From Planctomycetota bacterium (GTDB lineage: Bacteria; Planctomycetota; Phycisphaerae; Tepidisphaerales; Tepidisphaeraceae): a stretch of 8,088 nucleotides of DNA. The stretch is from contig JAKORQ010000073.1 of NCBI GenBank assembly GCA_029777755.1, positions 1 through 8,088 on the forward strand. The letters run 5' to 3'. Of the stretch, positions 7,215 through 8,088 are shown piece by piece; the stretch's first letter is position 1, and every line of letters begins with the position of its first letter. The position numbers and the translations under genes were made by a program. The notes below the pieces were generated by a model, which saw nothing but the letters and a program-made list of their open reading frames with translations, had not been told where the DNA came from and did not search any database.

Positions 7215-7280
7215 CGCTGACCTGCCGCTGCGCTATCCGGTTCGCCCACTCCGTTGAGTTCTGATACCCTGTTCGTCTCT

Positions 7281-8088
7281 ATGTCCGAAGCTCTTGTCGT
7301 TGCGCTGAAGATCATCGCGATGTTCATGGTCATCGGCGTTGGCTATTTCTGCAGGCGAAAAAGCCTCCTCGATGCGCCGGCCACGGCGGTCATCTCGCGT
7401 CTGGTCACCGATATCACCCTGCCGGCGCTGATATTCCTGCAGATGGTGGAGTCGGTGGATGTTGCCTCGCTCAAGACCGGCTGGACGGTGCCGGTACTGG
7501 CGGTGGCCGGGACCTGCGCGGGATTCGCCGTCGGCCAGGTCACCTGGCGGATGTTCGCGACGCGGCAGCAGGCGCCGGTATTCATCTTCTCCAGCGGGAT
7601 AAGTAACTGGATCTACCTGCCGTTGCCGATCGTGGCTCCCCTGTACGGTCAGCAGGGACTGCAGACACTGTTTCTATGCAACATCGGGATACAGGTGCTG
7701 TTCTGGTCACTGGGAGTAGCGATCCTGCACGGCGGCCGGCTGGACACAAAGGCGCTGAAGAACCTCGTCACCAACCCGGGATTGATTGCCACCGTGCTGG
7801 GGATTGTCTTTGCGCTGGTACGTGGAGCTGCTGGCGGTCGGCTGGATGAGATGGCGTCAGGAGAGCCGATTCGCTCGGGCGTGGAGGTAATCGTCGATGG
7901 CCTGCGCCTGCTGGGGCAGGCGACGATACCCATGTCGCTGATCGTCACCGGGGCACAGATCGCGGCCGCCACCATGGTGCAGAACCGCCCGGCGAAAGCT
8001 CTGGGCGGCATCATCCTGAACCGGCTTATGCTCGTGCCGCTGGTGGTGATCGGCATGCTGTGGCTGTTCAACACCCTCTTCCCGGTGC
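7281..8088 (+). CDS. AEC-family (auxin efflux carrier-like) permease, 3' end cut by the window
   Basis: Inner-membrane permease of the AEC family. Bacterial members move organic acids such as malate or malonate, and the substrate here is unknown. The frame is open from ATG 7281 through the last base: 269 codons of a usual 300-320, so only the C-terminal end is missing. Hydrophobic segments alternate with short loops throughout, starting with residues 3-23 (ALVVALKIIAMFMVIGVGYF). Family-typical elements are ITLPALIFLQM in the second segment, TNPGLIATVLGIVFAL near the middle, and the GQATIPMSLIVTGAQIA stretch late in the protein. No strong Shine-Dalgarno precedes ATG 7281; an in-frame TTG at 7254 is a possible but less likely start. 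The gene follows ctpA-tsaD on the same strand but is separated by 307 bases containing structured repeats, so it is probably transcribed or regulated independently. Confidence 0.87.
   Translation, partial: MSEALVVALKIIAMFMVIGVGYFCRRKSLLDAPATAVISRLVTDITLPALIFLQMVESVDVASLKTGWTVPVLAVAGTCAGFAVGQVTWRMFATRQQAPVFIFSSGISNWIYLPLPIVAPLYGQQGLQTLFLCNIGIQVLFWSLGVAILHGGRLDTKALKNLVTNPGLIATVLGIVFALVRGAAGGRLDEMASGEPIRSGVEVIVDGLRLLGQATIPMSLIVTGAQIAAATMVQNRPAKALGGIILNRLMLVPLVVIGMLWLFNTLFPV

Larger units (their letters stand above)
6974..7280. other. Intergenic region between tsaD and the AEC gene, with structured repeats
   Basis: These 307 bases, visibly AT-richer than the flanking genes, contain no convincing gene. 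The first part has a short GCGCAA/TTGCGC inverted repeat (7001-7006 with 7017-7022, 10-base loop) followed by only three T, so it is at best a poor terminator for ctpA-tsaD. The middle holds two direct copies of a long imperfect hairpin, listed separately. The last 66 bases (7215-7280) lead to the AEC start and contain no clear Shine-Dalgarno or promoter. The region may be a regulatory leader for the AEC gene or simply a site colonised by a dispersed palindromic element. Confidence 0.6.

Noticed and set aside
7241..7280. Possible promoter just upstream of the AEC start
   Set aside because: TTCGCC followed after 17 bases by ATACCC is too far from consensus in both boxes to call.

Overview
GC-rich bacterial chromosome with housekeeping genes on both strands. 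The protein styles (a NadB starting with an RRYLVSF-type leader, a secreted heparinase II/III-like protein, a CtpA with an acidic C-terminal tail) suggest to me a planctomycete, possibly Phycisphaerae-like. That is inference from memory of the families; no rRNA or other taxonomic marker is present.

Layout. The left half (1-4300) is read on the minus strand, in the order nuoC (3725-4300), a secreted heparinase II/III-family protein (1838-3673), then nadB (9-1676). The nadB reading frame carries one in-frame amber codon at 1425-1427, where E. coli NadB has a Glu, while the rest of the protein is complete with its active-site residues. The right half (4521-8088) is read on the plus strand: ctpA (4521-5951), tsaD (5951-6973, overlapping ctpA by one base), a 307-base intergenic region, and the 5' part of an AEC-family permease gene that runs off the window end. 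The two halves diverge from 4301-4520, which holds a candidate promoter for each direction.

How the genes fit together. NadB (NAD synthesis), NuoC (complex I), CtpA (envelope proteolysis) and TsaD (tRNA t6A) are core functions. The heparinase-like protein and the AEC permease suggest polysaccharide breakdown and small-organic-acid transport. I see no evidence for a defence system, mobile element or CRISPR array.

The most interesting signal is between tsaD and the AEC gene. Two direct copies of a long imperfect hairpin lie 83 bases apart (7056-7124 and 7135-7214). Each has an outer stem of 16-20 positions and an inner hairpin closed by GAAA or GAAG. Paired positions differ between the copies in a compensatory way and both share the same A-C mismatch. 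This looks like a duplicated structured RNA or interspersed palindromic element, and I do not recognise it as any known class.
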